From: Bacteroidota bacterium
GTDB taxonomy: Bacteria; Bacteroidota; Bacteroidia; Chitinophagales; Chitinophagaceae
Direction of reading: 5' to 3'
Assembly: GCA_023437225.1 (NCBI GenBank)
Contig: JAEZGS010000024.1
Location: forward strand, 1 to 64,000
Length of the DNA stretch: 64,000 nucleotides
In this document: positions 1 through 8,937 of the stretch, in pieces
How positions within the stretch are numbered: the stretch's first letter is position 1
Layout of the letters: every line of letters starts with the position of its first letter
Program-made: the position numbers and the translations under genes
The notes under the pieces: generated by a model
The model's database searches: none
The model's input: only the letters and a program-made list of their open reading frames with translations
What the model was told of the DNA's origin: nothing

Positions 1-126
1 CGACTATTATTACTGGAAAACAACCCACCAAACGAAATTATTCTAACAAACCGCCGTATACCGAACGGTACGTACGGTGGTGTGAGAGGACAGATAGCCA
101 ACCTAATGGCTATCTTCCTACTCGAT
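1..126 (+). mobile_element. 3' end of a group II intron (domains V and VI)
   Basis: Only the RNA end of the intron is in the window; the rest, including any reverse transcriptase ORF, would lie to the left. Domain V can be folded at 50-81: ACCGCCGTA (50-58) pairs with TACGGTGGT (73-81, one G-U pair), followed by a TACC/GGTA stem, a GAAC tetraloop and a two-base CG bulge on the 3' side. Domain VI is AGATAGCCA (92-100) paired with TGGCTATCT (107-115). An unpaired A at 120 lies seven bases before a terminal AT at 125-126, where the lariat branch point and the AY end are expected. Domain V identity is what carries the call; the exact 3' boundary is inferred. Confidence 0.72.
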
Positions 127-148
127 TAACGCTACAATCAGAAAGTAA

Positions 149-496
149 TTATTGCGTCTTGTTAATACGGATCTTCCCTTTCATGATCGGATGAATGCTA
201 CAATAGTAATCGGCGCTTTGCATAACGATGATCTTGTAATTATCGCCGGTATTTAATGGTGCAGATTTCCAACGCTTGTTTGATTGCTCAGTTACGTCGT
301 GTATGACAATGTCTTTGTTGATGAATAAAACAGAATCTCCTTCATTTACCTTCAATTGAGCGGGTTGAAATTTCATGGATCGAATTTCTACAACATGAGT
401 TTTAGCTGCAGAACCAGTGCCTGTATTGCAGGCCACTGTTGCAATCATGATACCGATAGAACTGAGAATACGCGATATCTTGTGCAATGTTTCCAT
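149..496 (-). CDS. Cupredoxin-domain lipoprotein (plastocyanin-like)
   Basis: A 115-aa exported copper-binding protein. Residues 1-23 look like a lipoprotein signal (hydrophobic stretch ending in TVAC, Cys23). The rest matches a single plastocyanin/azurin-type fold: VVEIRSMKFQP, then NEGDSVLFINKD, with the type 1 copper ligand set His66, Cys99, His102 and Met105 in the usual order (IVIHDV ... YYCSIHPIMKG). It probably transfers electrons or carries copper in the periplasm. The start codon overlaps the stop of the DUF4142 gene by one base (TAATG), so the two are translated together. The partner oxidase is not in the window. Confidence 0.85.
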   Translation of the reverse strand: METLHKISRILSSIGIMIATVACNTGTGSAAKTHVVEIRSMKFQPAQLKVNEGDSVLFINKDIVIHDVTEQSNKRWKSAPLNTGDNYKIIVMQSADYYCSIHPIMKGKIRINKTQ

Positions 497-1029
497 TAAT
501 GAAGACCATTTTTAAGCATTTGAGCATGCTCTAAATGTGCTTTCAATGCAGGCAGCACATCCTGTAAAAGTTGTTTCAATTCACTGTTCTCGGTTTCAGG
601 GATCAGTACAGATTCCACCGCGTTGATCACTGCCTGGTGATAAGCAACTTCATTGTTAATGTAAGCTTTGTTGAAGTCTTCGCCGGATTTAGCACGAAGA
701 TCTTTCATGGTGTTGCGGGCATCAGACATCATCTTCTTACTTACGTCGTTGTCTTTTGGTGTCACACCCAGCTTTTTAGCAAGTGCTGCAGCCTGGGCAA
801 TGACGGCCTTATGATCGCGCGCCATGGTCTCCGCAAATTTAATCACTTCACCATCTTTAGATTTCTTTTTTGCGATCTCTGCAAAGTCAATGTCGATCTG
901 GTTTGCAGTCACCGCAACGAAGGCAACTTCTGCATCGGATAGTTTGTCTTGCGCGAAGGCCTCAGTATGCGAAAGAAATAAAAGCGTTGCGAGAAACAAG
1001 AGGCCCGGCCATTGATGTTTGTGTTTCAT
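496..1029 (-). CDS. DUF4142 ferritin-like exported protein
   Basis: A 177-aa protein with a signal peptide (residues 1-26, cleaved after AFA) and a four-helix DUF4142 domain: DAEVAFVAVTANQIDIDFAEIAKKKS, FAETMARDHKAVIAQAAALAKKLGV, then AYINNEVAYHQAVINAVE and LPALKAHLEHAQML. Conserved His residues (RDHKA, AYHQ, HLEHA) are those typical of the family, whose fold resembles ferritin. The function of DUF4142 is not established. It is the first gene of a two-gene unit with the cupredoxin; a -7 promoter element lies just upstream. Confidence 0.85.
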   Translation of the reverse strand: MKHKHQWPGLLFLATLLFLSHTEAFAQDKLSDAEVAFVAVTANQIDIDFAEIAKKKSKDGEVIKFAETMARDHKAVIAQAAALAKKLGVTPKDNDVSKKMMSDARNTMKDLRAKSGEDFNKAYINNEVAYHQAVINAVESVLIPETENSELKQLLQDVLPALKAHLEHAQMLKNGLH

Positions 1030-1051
1030 AACTTTTTTTTGATGAACATAT

Positions 1052-1059
1052 CAAACATA
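1052..1059 (-). promoter_or_regulatory. -7 promoter element TATGTTTG for the DUF4142/cupredoxin pair
   Basis: Read on the minus strand the bases are TATGTTTG, an exact match to the Bacteroidota -7 consensus TAnnTTTG, 22 bases before the ATG at 1029. A TTTG lies upstream but about 15 bases away rather than the usual 19, so only the -7 half is convincing. Confidence 0.45.
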
Positions 1060-1096
1060 GAGTGGGCCGCAAGACAAAAGGTTACAATAAAAACAA

Positions 1097-1609
1097 TTAT
1101 CGTATTCGTCCTGTTTGCAACAATGCATTGATCAGTCGGGAATCATTTCTTTTATCGAGTTGTTGAAGTCGTGGGCTGCCATCGTTGAAGTAATCGATGC
1201 GGAGTTGACTTTCTGTTGTCAAAAATGGATCGATCGTAGCGATGCCCATGCGTATGGAACTAAGATATGACGGATGGAATGTACCGAAGTACACAGGTAT
1301 TTTATTTACCGTTACAGCAAAGCCTTTGTCAGGTCCGTAATCTTTTATGTATGGTTTAATGTCTTGCCTTAATTTGAACGTATGCGAACTGCGGTTGTAA
1401 TAAAGAATATTCTCATTGGTAACAAAGGGTATGGTGGATATCGTTGCGTCACTCATAACGATAATAGCGGGCCGTGATGATGTATCTACATCGGTTTTGA
1501 ATTCTTTAAGCAAATAGATCTCTACAACATCTGCATCTGCGTCCGAAGGCGGTTTTTTATCGCAGGCCGTAAACAGCAGTAGGCACCCAATGAAGAATGT
1601 AAGGCGCAT
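1097..1609 (-). CDS. Lipoprotein of unknown function
   Basis: I do not recognise the family. The frame is open up to 1711, but the codons upstream of 1609 read like non-coding sequence, whereas the Met at 1609 starts a clean lipoprotein signal (MRLTFFIGCLLLFTAC, lipobox FTAC). The mature part, about 150 aa, is a mixed alpha/beta sequence (DVVEIYLLKEFKT, AIIVMSDATISTIPF, GFAVTVNKIPVYFGTF) ending with NALLQTGRIR. No catalytic motif is visible. It stands alone between the DUF4142 unit and the giant operon, which is transcribed the other way. Confidence 0.65.
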   Translation of the reverse strand: MRLTFFIGCLLLFTACDKKPPSDADADVVEIYLLKEFKTDVDTSSRPAIIVMSDATISTIPFVTNENILYYNRSSHTFKLRQDIKPYIKDYGPDKGFAVTVNKIPVYFGTFHPSYLSSIRMGIATIDPFLTTESQLRIDYFNDGSPRLQQLDKRNDSRLINALLQTGRIR

Positions 1610-1856
1610 AGAATTTTTCTTGCATGACATGACCAAACGTTGATTCGTTGCACTAAACGTCAGTTTCGTTTCTGTTGAATGTAGTCGCTTATTCCAGGTC
1701 AGGCCAGGCAAATCTTAATCAGGCCTCTTGCATTTCTGCAGGGCATTATATATTTTGTTCTTCCTATCAGCACTACTCTCTGAAACACTTGATACACACT
1801 TACTCCCAGCCCGGGGCAAAGATTAGCACCAAGTATTGATCAATTTGATCTGTCGC

Positions 1857-1891
1857 CGATTACCGATTACTGATTACTGATTACCGACTAC
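1857..1891 (+). repeat. Tandem heptamer array, 5 x (C/T)GATTAC, in the 292-bp gap before the giant operon
   Basis: Five contiguous 7-bp units are read directly: CGATTAC, CGATTAC, TGATTAC, TGATTAC, CGACTAC. The array ends 10 bases before the ATG of the 2342-aa ORF, so it occupies the place of its leader and ribosome binding region. The rest of the gap (1610-1856) shows no ORF and no exact TAnnTTTG; the nearest is TATATTTTG, around 1751-1759, one base too long. The short period matches other arrays in this window, but the unit is different. Confidence 0.75.
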
Positions 1892-1901
1892 ACCATCGCT
1901 T

Positions 1902-4900
1902 ATGAAATTAGGAATCTTCCACCTGCTGCAACCTCCGTTCGGACTGGGATTATTTACCAGCACAATGCCGCCCACAGGCTTGTCGCAACTTCCAAATGTT
2001 CCCTCGTCGATCATATCATCGATGCCATCGCAGTTGCGCGATTTTCTGGCTGTTTTTAGCGTGGAAGAATTGCATACTGCATACGATGAACAAGCCATTG
2101 TTTACTTTGGTAAAGTGCAGGTAGGTGGTGATGGTCTGGTTGAAAACACACCTACATATCGTGCTCCATCAGGCAATCTCATCGAACCCGGGGATATCAG
2201 TTTTCAATTTCGCATAACATTTCCGCGTGCAGGATCCGCTTCGATTGCTACAGATATCACTAACCTGTTCGGAGGACTCAACGCTGCACAGCAAGCGGAT
2301 TTCGGCGATATGCAAACCATGCTACAGCGCCTGGGAGGCACCACAAGCGCAGATATTCCCAGCGATTTTCCATCGAAGAATTTTCGAATAGAACTACTGT
2401 TCAATACACTCGTGCTGCACCTTCCGAACGACAGATATCTTCCTGCGCGACTCGCTGCAGACGGCTGGCTGGAACGCGACCCAAACTTCGATGATGTTAC
2501 CATACATCTTCCGAAAATTGCAATGTCCATTACACAAAACGCAGATGACTATGGACAAACAAAAGTGGATTTTGAAGGTTGGGGGATAAACAGTCTCGAC
2601 GAGGATGCAGATCTCCTTGCCGGTGAGATGATCGCTATGAAGCCCGCGCTCTGTTTGCATTCCAGCAATGTGGTTGGCTTCGGGCTGGAAAAAGTTGTCC
2701 TGGATCTAAGCGTTGAATTCACACCTGCCGAGATATTGCAAAAGAACTTCGGGGTAGGCGATGAATTTCGTGGATTGTGGATTCCACAGGTAAGATTCTT
2801 CCTTGCACCTTCGGGACTTCGCGGAATGGCTTTCGACACATGGGGCCAGGATCTATTAATTGACTTCGACCAGGGACTGAGCGGTGAGATAGGAATGGAA
2901 CTGGTAAACAATCACAACCGCGCTCCGTTACAGGTGGACGTCGTTTTCTATGAAGGCAACACACGAAAAACACCCACTAAGCGAGGAGACGATGCAGAGG
3001 ACAGCAATCATAACATCACCCGAACAAGTTTCATATTCACAGCTACGAATGCCGAAATACAATTGCGTATTCGCGGCGGCCGTCCTCCTTACACTGCAAC
3101 TATTCGTGTCGATGGTAATACCATAACTCCTCAGCCTTTCAATGGAGATAATAACCGGTTAAGATACCCGATGAATGCTACGACATCGGGCCGCCATAAT
3201 GTATCGGTCCGCGTTGAAGACAGTCTGCAGCCGCAACATCGCTTCTGGCAGGAAAACATCGAAGCGCAGTGCATAGCCGCTGGTCAAAACACAGGAAACG
3301 CAACTCCGCAAATCCAACCTGCACAATTGCAGATGTTATCCGGCGCCCCTTCATTTTTAATACTCAAAGCATCATCGCAACCGGATGACGATGCGGTGTT
3401 CATCACAACGAATCCTGCAAACGCAACAGTCACATCAGGTGGTTCTCCGATCACTGGAACAAGCGATGGCTCCTATCGCATCCCTGTGCAAAGAAATGGT
3501 ACACGTGTGCAGGTACAGGCCGAATGGGCAATTACTGCTACGCCCGAGCACTTTATTTTATTCCGGCCGACTGATGAAATAGGTGCTCAGTTACGTTCAC
3601 ACGGCGAGAACCTCGAATATCTTCAAATGATCTTCGACAGGCCAAGAGAACAGGATTCGATCACAGAGATCGCACAGGGATTGCTCAACAATGCAACGGT
3701 TCGAACGGCATTTGAAAGCTTCCTTGGCAGAAGAAATGGCCGGACAATCAGGATATACAGTTATGCGAGCTATGAAAGAAAGGACGACTCAACTCATACG
3801 AGATCAAACCTGCTTCTTTCACAACGTCGTGGCCATGTGCTGAAACAATTATTGATACAACTTGGCGGAACTTCAATTGAAGGTTCAATTTCATATGATC
3901 CTGCGGTAGATGCAAAAGGCGCTTCTGTTGCAATGGCCAACTCCAGAGTGTCACCGGCGCGAGACCCCATTTACCATGTTGCAGTTGCAGTTTATGAAAC
4001 AGAACTGCCCACTGGTAGTCCTAACACGGCAAGCGCAGAAGTCTGGCGTGAAGAAGATGTTGTACAAGAGCGAACTTCCGTTGCTGATCCAACGCCCGCA
4101 CCTACCGAACCAGAACGTCCATCACCATTCCGCAGGATAGGTGCAAAGGTTCGCTTCCAGCGAAATGAACTAGTTTATGCGGAATTGTTTGGAGAGTTTG
4201 ATGTGATAGATGAAGCACGACGGAGTGGAACAATGATACAAAGCGCGGACTCACAAAATGGCACAGACACATCCGGGGTAAATGGAGCAGTTACATCTGT
4301 ACCTGGCGCGAGTCGCGCTGCTTCGCAGCCTGGTGGTAATACCCCGGAAAATCAGGGTGTGATCGATTTCAAGATCAGCATGCTCTATGATGTTGCCACG
4401 CGAAGGTTAACCCAAACACTTGCCGTTGGTTTCGACAGAAACAATACGCGCGATGGCTTTGTTCATGTGAACCGTTTCAATCCTGAGCCGCTTGCAAACA
4501 CTATGGCAAGTCTACTTTTATTCGCACCGTTGATCCAGGGTGGTATCGAGGCGATTCAAAGTGCAGATACGGATGAAGAAACTACTGAAGCCGTAATTAT
4601 TGCAGCAACTGAGATAGGCGTTGCTACATTACTCGGACTCTTTGTTATCAAGATGGAAAAAATAACGTTGTTCGATGCGGAACTGACGTTTACCGAGATC
4701 TCGCCGGATATATGGTTGTGGAATGCACAGCAGTTGACGGATGTTGGAATATTACTTGATTATGCGGTCGACTTTAAAGTCAACCTGAATTTATTTGGCG
4801 TCGTTACCATTCGCACAAAAGATAACGATCCAGCTACACAAAGAAGACTGCTGCCACCTAGGGCCAGGTATAAAGCCATTGGCTTCAAACTCGCCATAGA

Positions 4901-7900
4901 TCCGGTAACTCGCGCAGTGAAATATCAACCTGTTTTCGATACAAGCAAAGGATATGAATTCAGTCTCGGCGATCCCGGTGCACTTGAAGTAATGGTTGGC
5001 AATGTTTCATTGAACAATTTGCTTCGCGTGCTTTCGATGCGATTGAGTCGCGAAAATCCTATGGTTTTTGAAGCAGACCTTGCATTAAACATTAATCTTG
5101 GAGTTGTAAGTATTGACCATGTACGTGTGCGCTTGCGCATCTATACTGAAAATGATCCGGTCAATGTGGTGCCGGAGATCATACCAACCAAAGTAAGTGT
5201 GAACATTCCGGGCGCTTTGAGTGGCACAGGATACCTTGATTTTGGAAACGGAAGCGACAGTGCTGTACCCGGGGCTGCTGGCGGGTTTCAGGGTTATGTC
5301 GATGTGACCGTTGTTCCCGTGAAATTACGGATCGCCGCTGCTGTGGGCATCAAACCGATAAGCACGCCAGAAGGACGGGAGGCGACTGCATTCTTCCTTG
5401 GATTGGAAGTGGAGCTTCCTGCAGGCATTCCCCTTGGAAATACAGGCCTTGGAATATTTGGATTCCTTGGATTGTTTGCGATGCATTATAAACGACTGGA
5501 GCAGGAACCGCAGCCAGGTCAGCTTCCACCTGCATTGAACTGGTTTTACCAGACGGTACAGGGCAATGTGATTGACATCACAGGTTGGGGCCCGGAACTG
5601 GATCGTTGGAGCTTTGGTGTGGGCATCATACTGGGCACAATGGAGGGGGGATTCGTTTTGAATCTCAAGGGCATGTTTATTCTTGAATTACCCGGTCCGA
5701 GAATCCTCATTCTTGTGAAGGCAAGTTTGTTGTTTCCCAAGCCACCGGATGTAAAAGCGGCCGGACGTTCACAATCGGTGGGTATCCTGGCGGTTATTGA
5801 TCTTGATTTCAACATTGGCCGGCTTACTATAGGTTTTATTCTTGATTACAATATTGAGTCGCTGTTAAGTTTGAGGGTACCTGTTGTATCGCAATTCAGT
5901 TTCAATCAACCGAAAGACTGGTTCGTTGATATTGGAAACAATCTTGCGCCCGCTCAGGCAACGATATTAGGCATTGTCAGGGGCTATGCTTATACAATGA
6001 TCCATGGTAATGGAATTACCAACTGGCCGAAGATGGGCGATCCACAACGATTGTTCGGATTCTCGCTTGCATTGGGCGTTGGTGCATCCATTGTATTTGG
6101 AGATCGCGATAGCGGATTATATCTCGAAGTACGTGCCGACTTTCATGCAGGAATATCTTTTTCGCCGCTTCATTTCTATGGAATGATGGAATTAAGAGGC
6201 AAGCTCAACCTGTGGATAGTATCTATTTCTGCGTGGGCGAACCTTGAAGTTGAAGGACCAGATCCGCATACATATATACATGGCAAAGCTTGCGGTAAGG
6301 TTAGCTTCTTCTTCTTCGACATTGAAGGATGTGTAGACATTGAAATTAATGATGAGATTGATCTCGCTCCTCCACCAGATCTGCTCACATCATTGACGCT
6401 GGTGAGTCGTTCTTCCGCATTGCTGGCTGGCCAGGGAGTGGACAGGCCGATTGATGGTGCGCTGGGTAAGGCGGCAGTAAAAGATGTTGATGTTATTGAT
6501 GCGTCATTGCTTACTGTTCCTATCGATAGCATCCCGGTGCTTAATTTGTTTGCAACACCTGATGTAAATGGTTGCACAACCTTTACAGATCCTATTGCGC
6601 AGTCCTCAACGTATACAGTAGAAGGATATGTGAGCACCAGTGCAAAGAATTATGTGCGATACAAACTCATAAGTATTGAATTAAATGAAACATTGTTAGA
6701 GGCTTCAAAACCCAAGCCGGTTCGGTTCTGGAAGAAATCTACCGACAACGCAGGTGATGAGGAAAGCGGTGTTGATATGGCATTACTGTGTTGGATGCCG
6801 GATCCCACCCCACGTGCAGTACAGCGGAGCCAGGAACTGACAACTACCATCACGAACAGATGGGAAAATGTTTGTAAGCAGATCGCACCTGCAACAAGTG
6901 TCTTTTATACATTTAATCAAAAGCCACTCGGATACAGTACATCGGGGTGGAAGCTTTCAGGAAAAGCCTGGCCCGACCCGCCGGGAACTATAAGAAGCAA
7001 GTTGCCGGATACAGACATTTATGTTTACGAGAACAGATTCCCGGACGATCTCCCTTCAATGGCTGAAGCATGGCTTCTGATCAGGAACTCGATTGTGGAT
7101 CACGCAAAAGTAATAGGGGGTGAGGCGAAGTTCGCGCGTCGTATTGGAAGAGTATTGCAACTTCCGTTTGAAGGTCTGGCAAAGATCACACAACAACCAG
7201 AACTTAAAATCCTCCCGGAAACAAGAGCGCTTATTGAAAAGTTTGAATGTGAAAATATTCTGATCGATTGCGGAGAATTGGTAGCAGCCGAAATCCTGTT
7301 GGCAATGCCGTTAGAAAGAGTAATGCCTGAAGATGTTATAATTCGAACACTGGACAAAGACCTGAAGATCATACGCGATGCAAGGGTAACCGACTACGCA
7401 CATGAAATCATATGGGACTTTACTCAGTTGCCGAATAACTGGGAGCTCACAAGCGGACCATGGTTCCCGGATGCATCGCCTGTCTGGAACTTCATAAACA
7501 GTTTTGATAACAATCAGAAGCGGTTGATGAAAGTGCTTTTGCATTACAAAGGGGAAAAGAACATGCGCTTCATCCAATTGGTAGTTGCACGCAGGCATCA
7601 TTTCCCAGATGCTCCCTCTTTATTGCTTTGTGCATTGGAGACATTAAGTGCGGCGGAATTCATTCGTGAAGAGCACGATACGTCGACACAACAGTCAGAC
7701 CAGGGATCATTGCAGGATGCATTGAGTGGTGAACCGCTTCGTGCGCTGCTCAAGCCGGCAACTACGTATGAGATGACTGTTAAGTATGCATTTCAACGCA
7801 AGAATGATAAAGGATTGATTGATGATGATTTTGTGGACGCGCCTCTAAAAACTTTTGTGTTTAAAACCGATTCAGCTGCGCCAATAAGGATTGATCCCTG

Positions 7901-8930
7901 GGTACTTACTACTACCCCTCAAAACGATATGCAATACCATTTTAGGAACGACCCTGTGCAATTGTATCTCAATGATGAGTCGCTGATCCAGTTGTTCAAG
8001 GCATATGGAATCAATCTCGAAGCGAAAGTGTTGAATGCAAATGGCAATCACCCAGTGACAGATCCACCGTCGATGAAACTGGACATGAGTAATATTCACG
8101 TCAACAAGATCACCGCAGCTATCAAGACGCCATTTCTGCACACGCTTGAAGAAGTGGCCAGTACAACGAATTCGGAATGTATTGACACCGTTGAAGAAAG
8201 TGAACAACACGTGGTGTTTACCATTGGAGTTGAGTGGCTGTTAAACACTGAGTATAATGTAGAGATTATAAAGGAAGGAGATACGATCGATCCTTCAACA
8301 AATGCATATCGGACACCATTATACAAGTTTGCTTTTAGGACAAGCCGGTATGATGATGCTGCACATTTCGCCGGGCGCATAAACGGTACACATACCAATA
8401 CAAGGTTACTCAAAAGTACCCTTGCATTATTGAGTAATGAGTGCACAGATAATCAATTACAAACTGCACTGCTTGAAGCAGGTTTACCGGCAATGCCACC
8501 TGCGGAAAATATTAATGTGTCGTTTCTGTGGAGCAGCATTGCATCCGGTGGTACTGTGACGGATGAACTCGAAGCAATACTCATCGATGTTTCAGAGCCA
8601 CTGTGGCGTCAACGTCCTTATCCGCATTCAGAGACCATTACTGCGGAAAGCGGAGATGTTAAGCATTGGTCAATGAAGAACAAACTTGAAATGGAGATTG
8701 TTGAAGCTGCTGGCAGCTCGGTAGTTGAACAGATCACACGCACGGTTTCAGGAACAAGAACAATAGTTTACCTGAAAGCCGACGCGGCCGGGAAGCCATT
8801 GCATCTGGTTTTGCGCAAACATGTTTTCACTCACATTGAAGAGAAGTATGGTACCGTTGGTACATACTCGGATCACGATGTGCTTAATTTCATTTTACCT
8901 TCTATAGCTCCATGGGCAGAAGAAGATTAA
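1902..8930 (+). CDS. Giant beta-rich protein of unknown function (2342 aa)
   Basis: First gene of a three-gene operon. There is no signal peptide or lipobox; the start is the ATG just after the heptamer array. Visible parts: a beta-rich N-terminal third (1-380); an Ig/PKD-like segment near 385-450 (GGRPPYTATIRVDGN); a segment near 560-705 that resembles an OmpA-like C-terminal domain (YSYASYERKDD followed by LLSQRRGHVLKQLLIQLGG); two hydrophobic helical stretches near 865-915; a long region (about 920-1500) of alternating hydrophobic strands rich in Gly; and a C-terminal third with repeated PATTYEMTVKYAF-type strands. The Gly-rich middle recalls long proteins annotated with DUF6603, but that is from memory and unverified. 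Function unknown; codon use looks like that of its neighbours. Confidence 0.85.
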   Translation: MKLGIFHLLQPPFGLGLFTSTMPPTGLSQLPNVPSSIISSMPSQLRDFLAVFSVEELHTAYDEQAIVYFGKVQVGGDGLVENTPTYRAPSGNLIEPGDISFQFRITFPRAGSASIATDITNLFGGLNAAQQADFGDMQTMLQRLGGTTSADIPSDFPSKNFRIELLFNTLVLHLPNDRYLPARLAADGWLERDPNFDDVTIHLPKIAMSITQNADDYGQTKVDFEGWGINSLDEDADLLAGEMIAMKPALCLHSSNVVGFGLEKVVLDLSVEFTPAEILQKNFGVGDEFRGLWIPQVRFFLAPSGLRGMAFDTWGQDLLIDFDQGLSGEIGMELVNNHNRAPLQVDVVFYEGNTRKTPTKRGDDAEDSNHNITRTSFIFTATNAEIQLRIRGGRPPYTATIRVDGNTITPQPFNGDNNRLRYPMNATTSGRHNVSVRVEDSLQPQHRFWQENIEAQCIAAGQNTGNATPQIQPAQLQMLSGAPSFLILKASSQPDDDAVFITTNPANATVTSGGSPITGTSDGSYRIPVQRNGTRVQVQAEWAITATPEHFILFRPTDEIGAQLRSHGENLEYLQMIFDRPREQDSITEIAQGLLNNATVRTAFESFLGRRNGRTIRIYSYASYERKDDSTHTRSNLLLSQRRGHVLKQLLIQLGGTSIEGSISYDPAVDAKGASVAMANSRVSPARDPIYHVAVAVYETELPTGSPNTASAEVWREEDVVQERTSVADPTPAPTEPERPSPFRRIGAKVRFQRNELVYAELFGEFDVIDEARRSGTMIQSADSQNGTDTSGVNGAVTSVPGASRAASQPGGNTPENQGVIDFKISMLYDVATRRLTQTLAVGFDRNNTRDGFVHVNRFNPEPLANTMASLLLFAPLIQGGIEAIQSADTDEETTEAVIIAATEIGVATLLGLFVIKMEKITLFDAELTFTEISPDIWLWNAQQLTDVGILLDYAVDFKVNLNLFGVVTIRTKDNDPATQRRLLPPRARYKAIGFKLAIDPVTRAVKYQPVFDTSKGYEFSLGDPGALEVMVGNVSLNNLLRVLSMRLSRENPMVFEADLALNINLGVVSIDHVRVRLRIYTENDPVNVVPEIIPTKVSVNIPGALSGTGYLDFGNGSDSAVPGAAGGFQGYVDVTVVPVKLRIAAAVGIKPISTPEGREATAFFLGLEVELPAGIPLGNTGLGIFGFLGLFAMHYKRLEQEPQPGQLPPALNWFYQTVQGNVIDITGWGPELDRWSFGVGIILGTMEGGFVLNLKGMFILELPGPRILILVKASLLFPKPPDVKAAGRSQSVGILAVIDLDFNIGRLTIGFILDYNIESLLSLRVPVVSQFSFNQPKDWFVDIGNNLAPAQATILGIVRGYAYTMIHGNGITNWPKMGDPQRLFGFSLALGVGASIVFGDRDSGLYLEVRADFHAGISFSPLHFYGMMELRGKLNLWIVSISAWANLEVEGPDPHTYIHGKACGKVSFFFFDIEGCVDIEINDEIDLAPPPDLLTSLTLVSRSSALLAGQGVDRPIDGALGKAAVKDVDVIDASLLTVPIDSIPVLNLFATPDVNGCTTFTDPIAQSSTYTVEGYVSTSAKNYVRYKLISIELNETLLEASKPKPVRFWKKSTDNAGDEESGVDMALLCWMPDPTPRAVQRSQELTTTITNRWENVCKQIAPATSVFYTFNQKPLGYSTSGWKLSGKAWPDPPGTIRSKLPDTDIYVYENRFPDDLPSMAEAWLLIRNSIVDHAKVIGGEAKFARRIGRVLQLPFEGLAKITQQPELKILPETRALIEKFECENILIDCGELVAAEILLAMPLERVMPEDVIIRTLDKDLKIIRDARVTDYAHEIIWDFTQLPNNWELTSGPWFPDASPVWNFINSFDNNQKRLMKVLLHYKGEKNMRFIQLVVARRHHFPDAPSLLLCALETLSAAEFIREEHDTSTQQSDQGSLQDALSGEPLRALLKPATTYEMTVKYAFQRKNDKGLIDDDFVDAPLKTFVFKTDSAAPIRIDPWVLTTTPQNDMQYHFRNDPVQLYLNDESLIQLFKAYGINLEAKVLNANGNHPVTDPPSMKLDMSNIHVNKITAAIKTPFLHTLEEVASTTNSECIDTVEESEQHVVFTIGVEWLLNTEYNVEIIKEGDTIDPSTNAYRTPLYKFAFRTSRYDDAAHFAGRINGTHTNTRLLKSTLALLSNECTDNQLQTALLEAGLPAMPPAENINVSFLWSSIASGGTVTDELEAILIDVSEPLWRQRPYPHSETITAESGDVKHWSMKNKLEMEIVEAAGSSVVEQITRTVSGTRTIVYLKADAAGKPLHLVLRKHVFTHIEEKYGTVGTYSDHDVLNFILPSIAPWAEED

Positions 8931-8937
8931 ACATTAA

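Noticed and set aside
571..1015. Plus-strand ORFs across the DUF4142 gene
   Set aside because: They are antisense shadows of a gene with a clear signal peptide and family match.
6176..8446. Several minus-strand ORFs of 60-200 codons within the giant gene
   Set aside because: No start context, domain or independent composition; all lie opposite a continuous 2342-codon frame.
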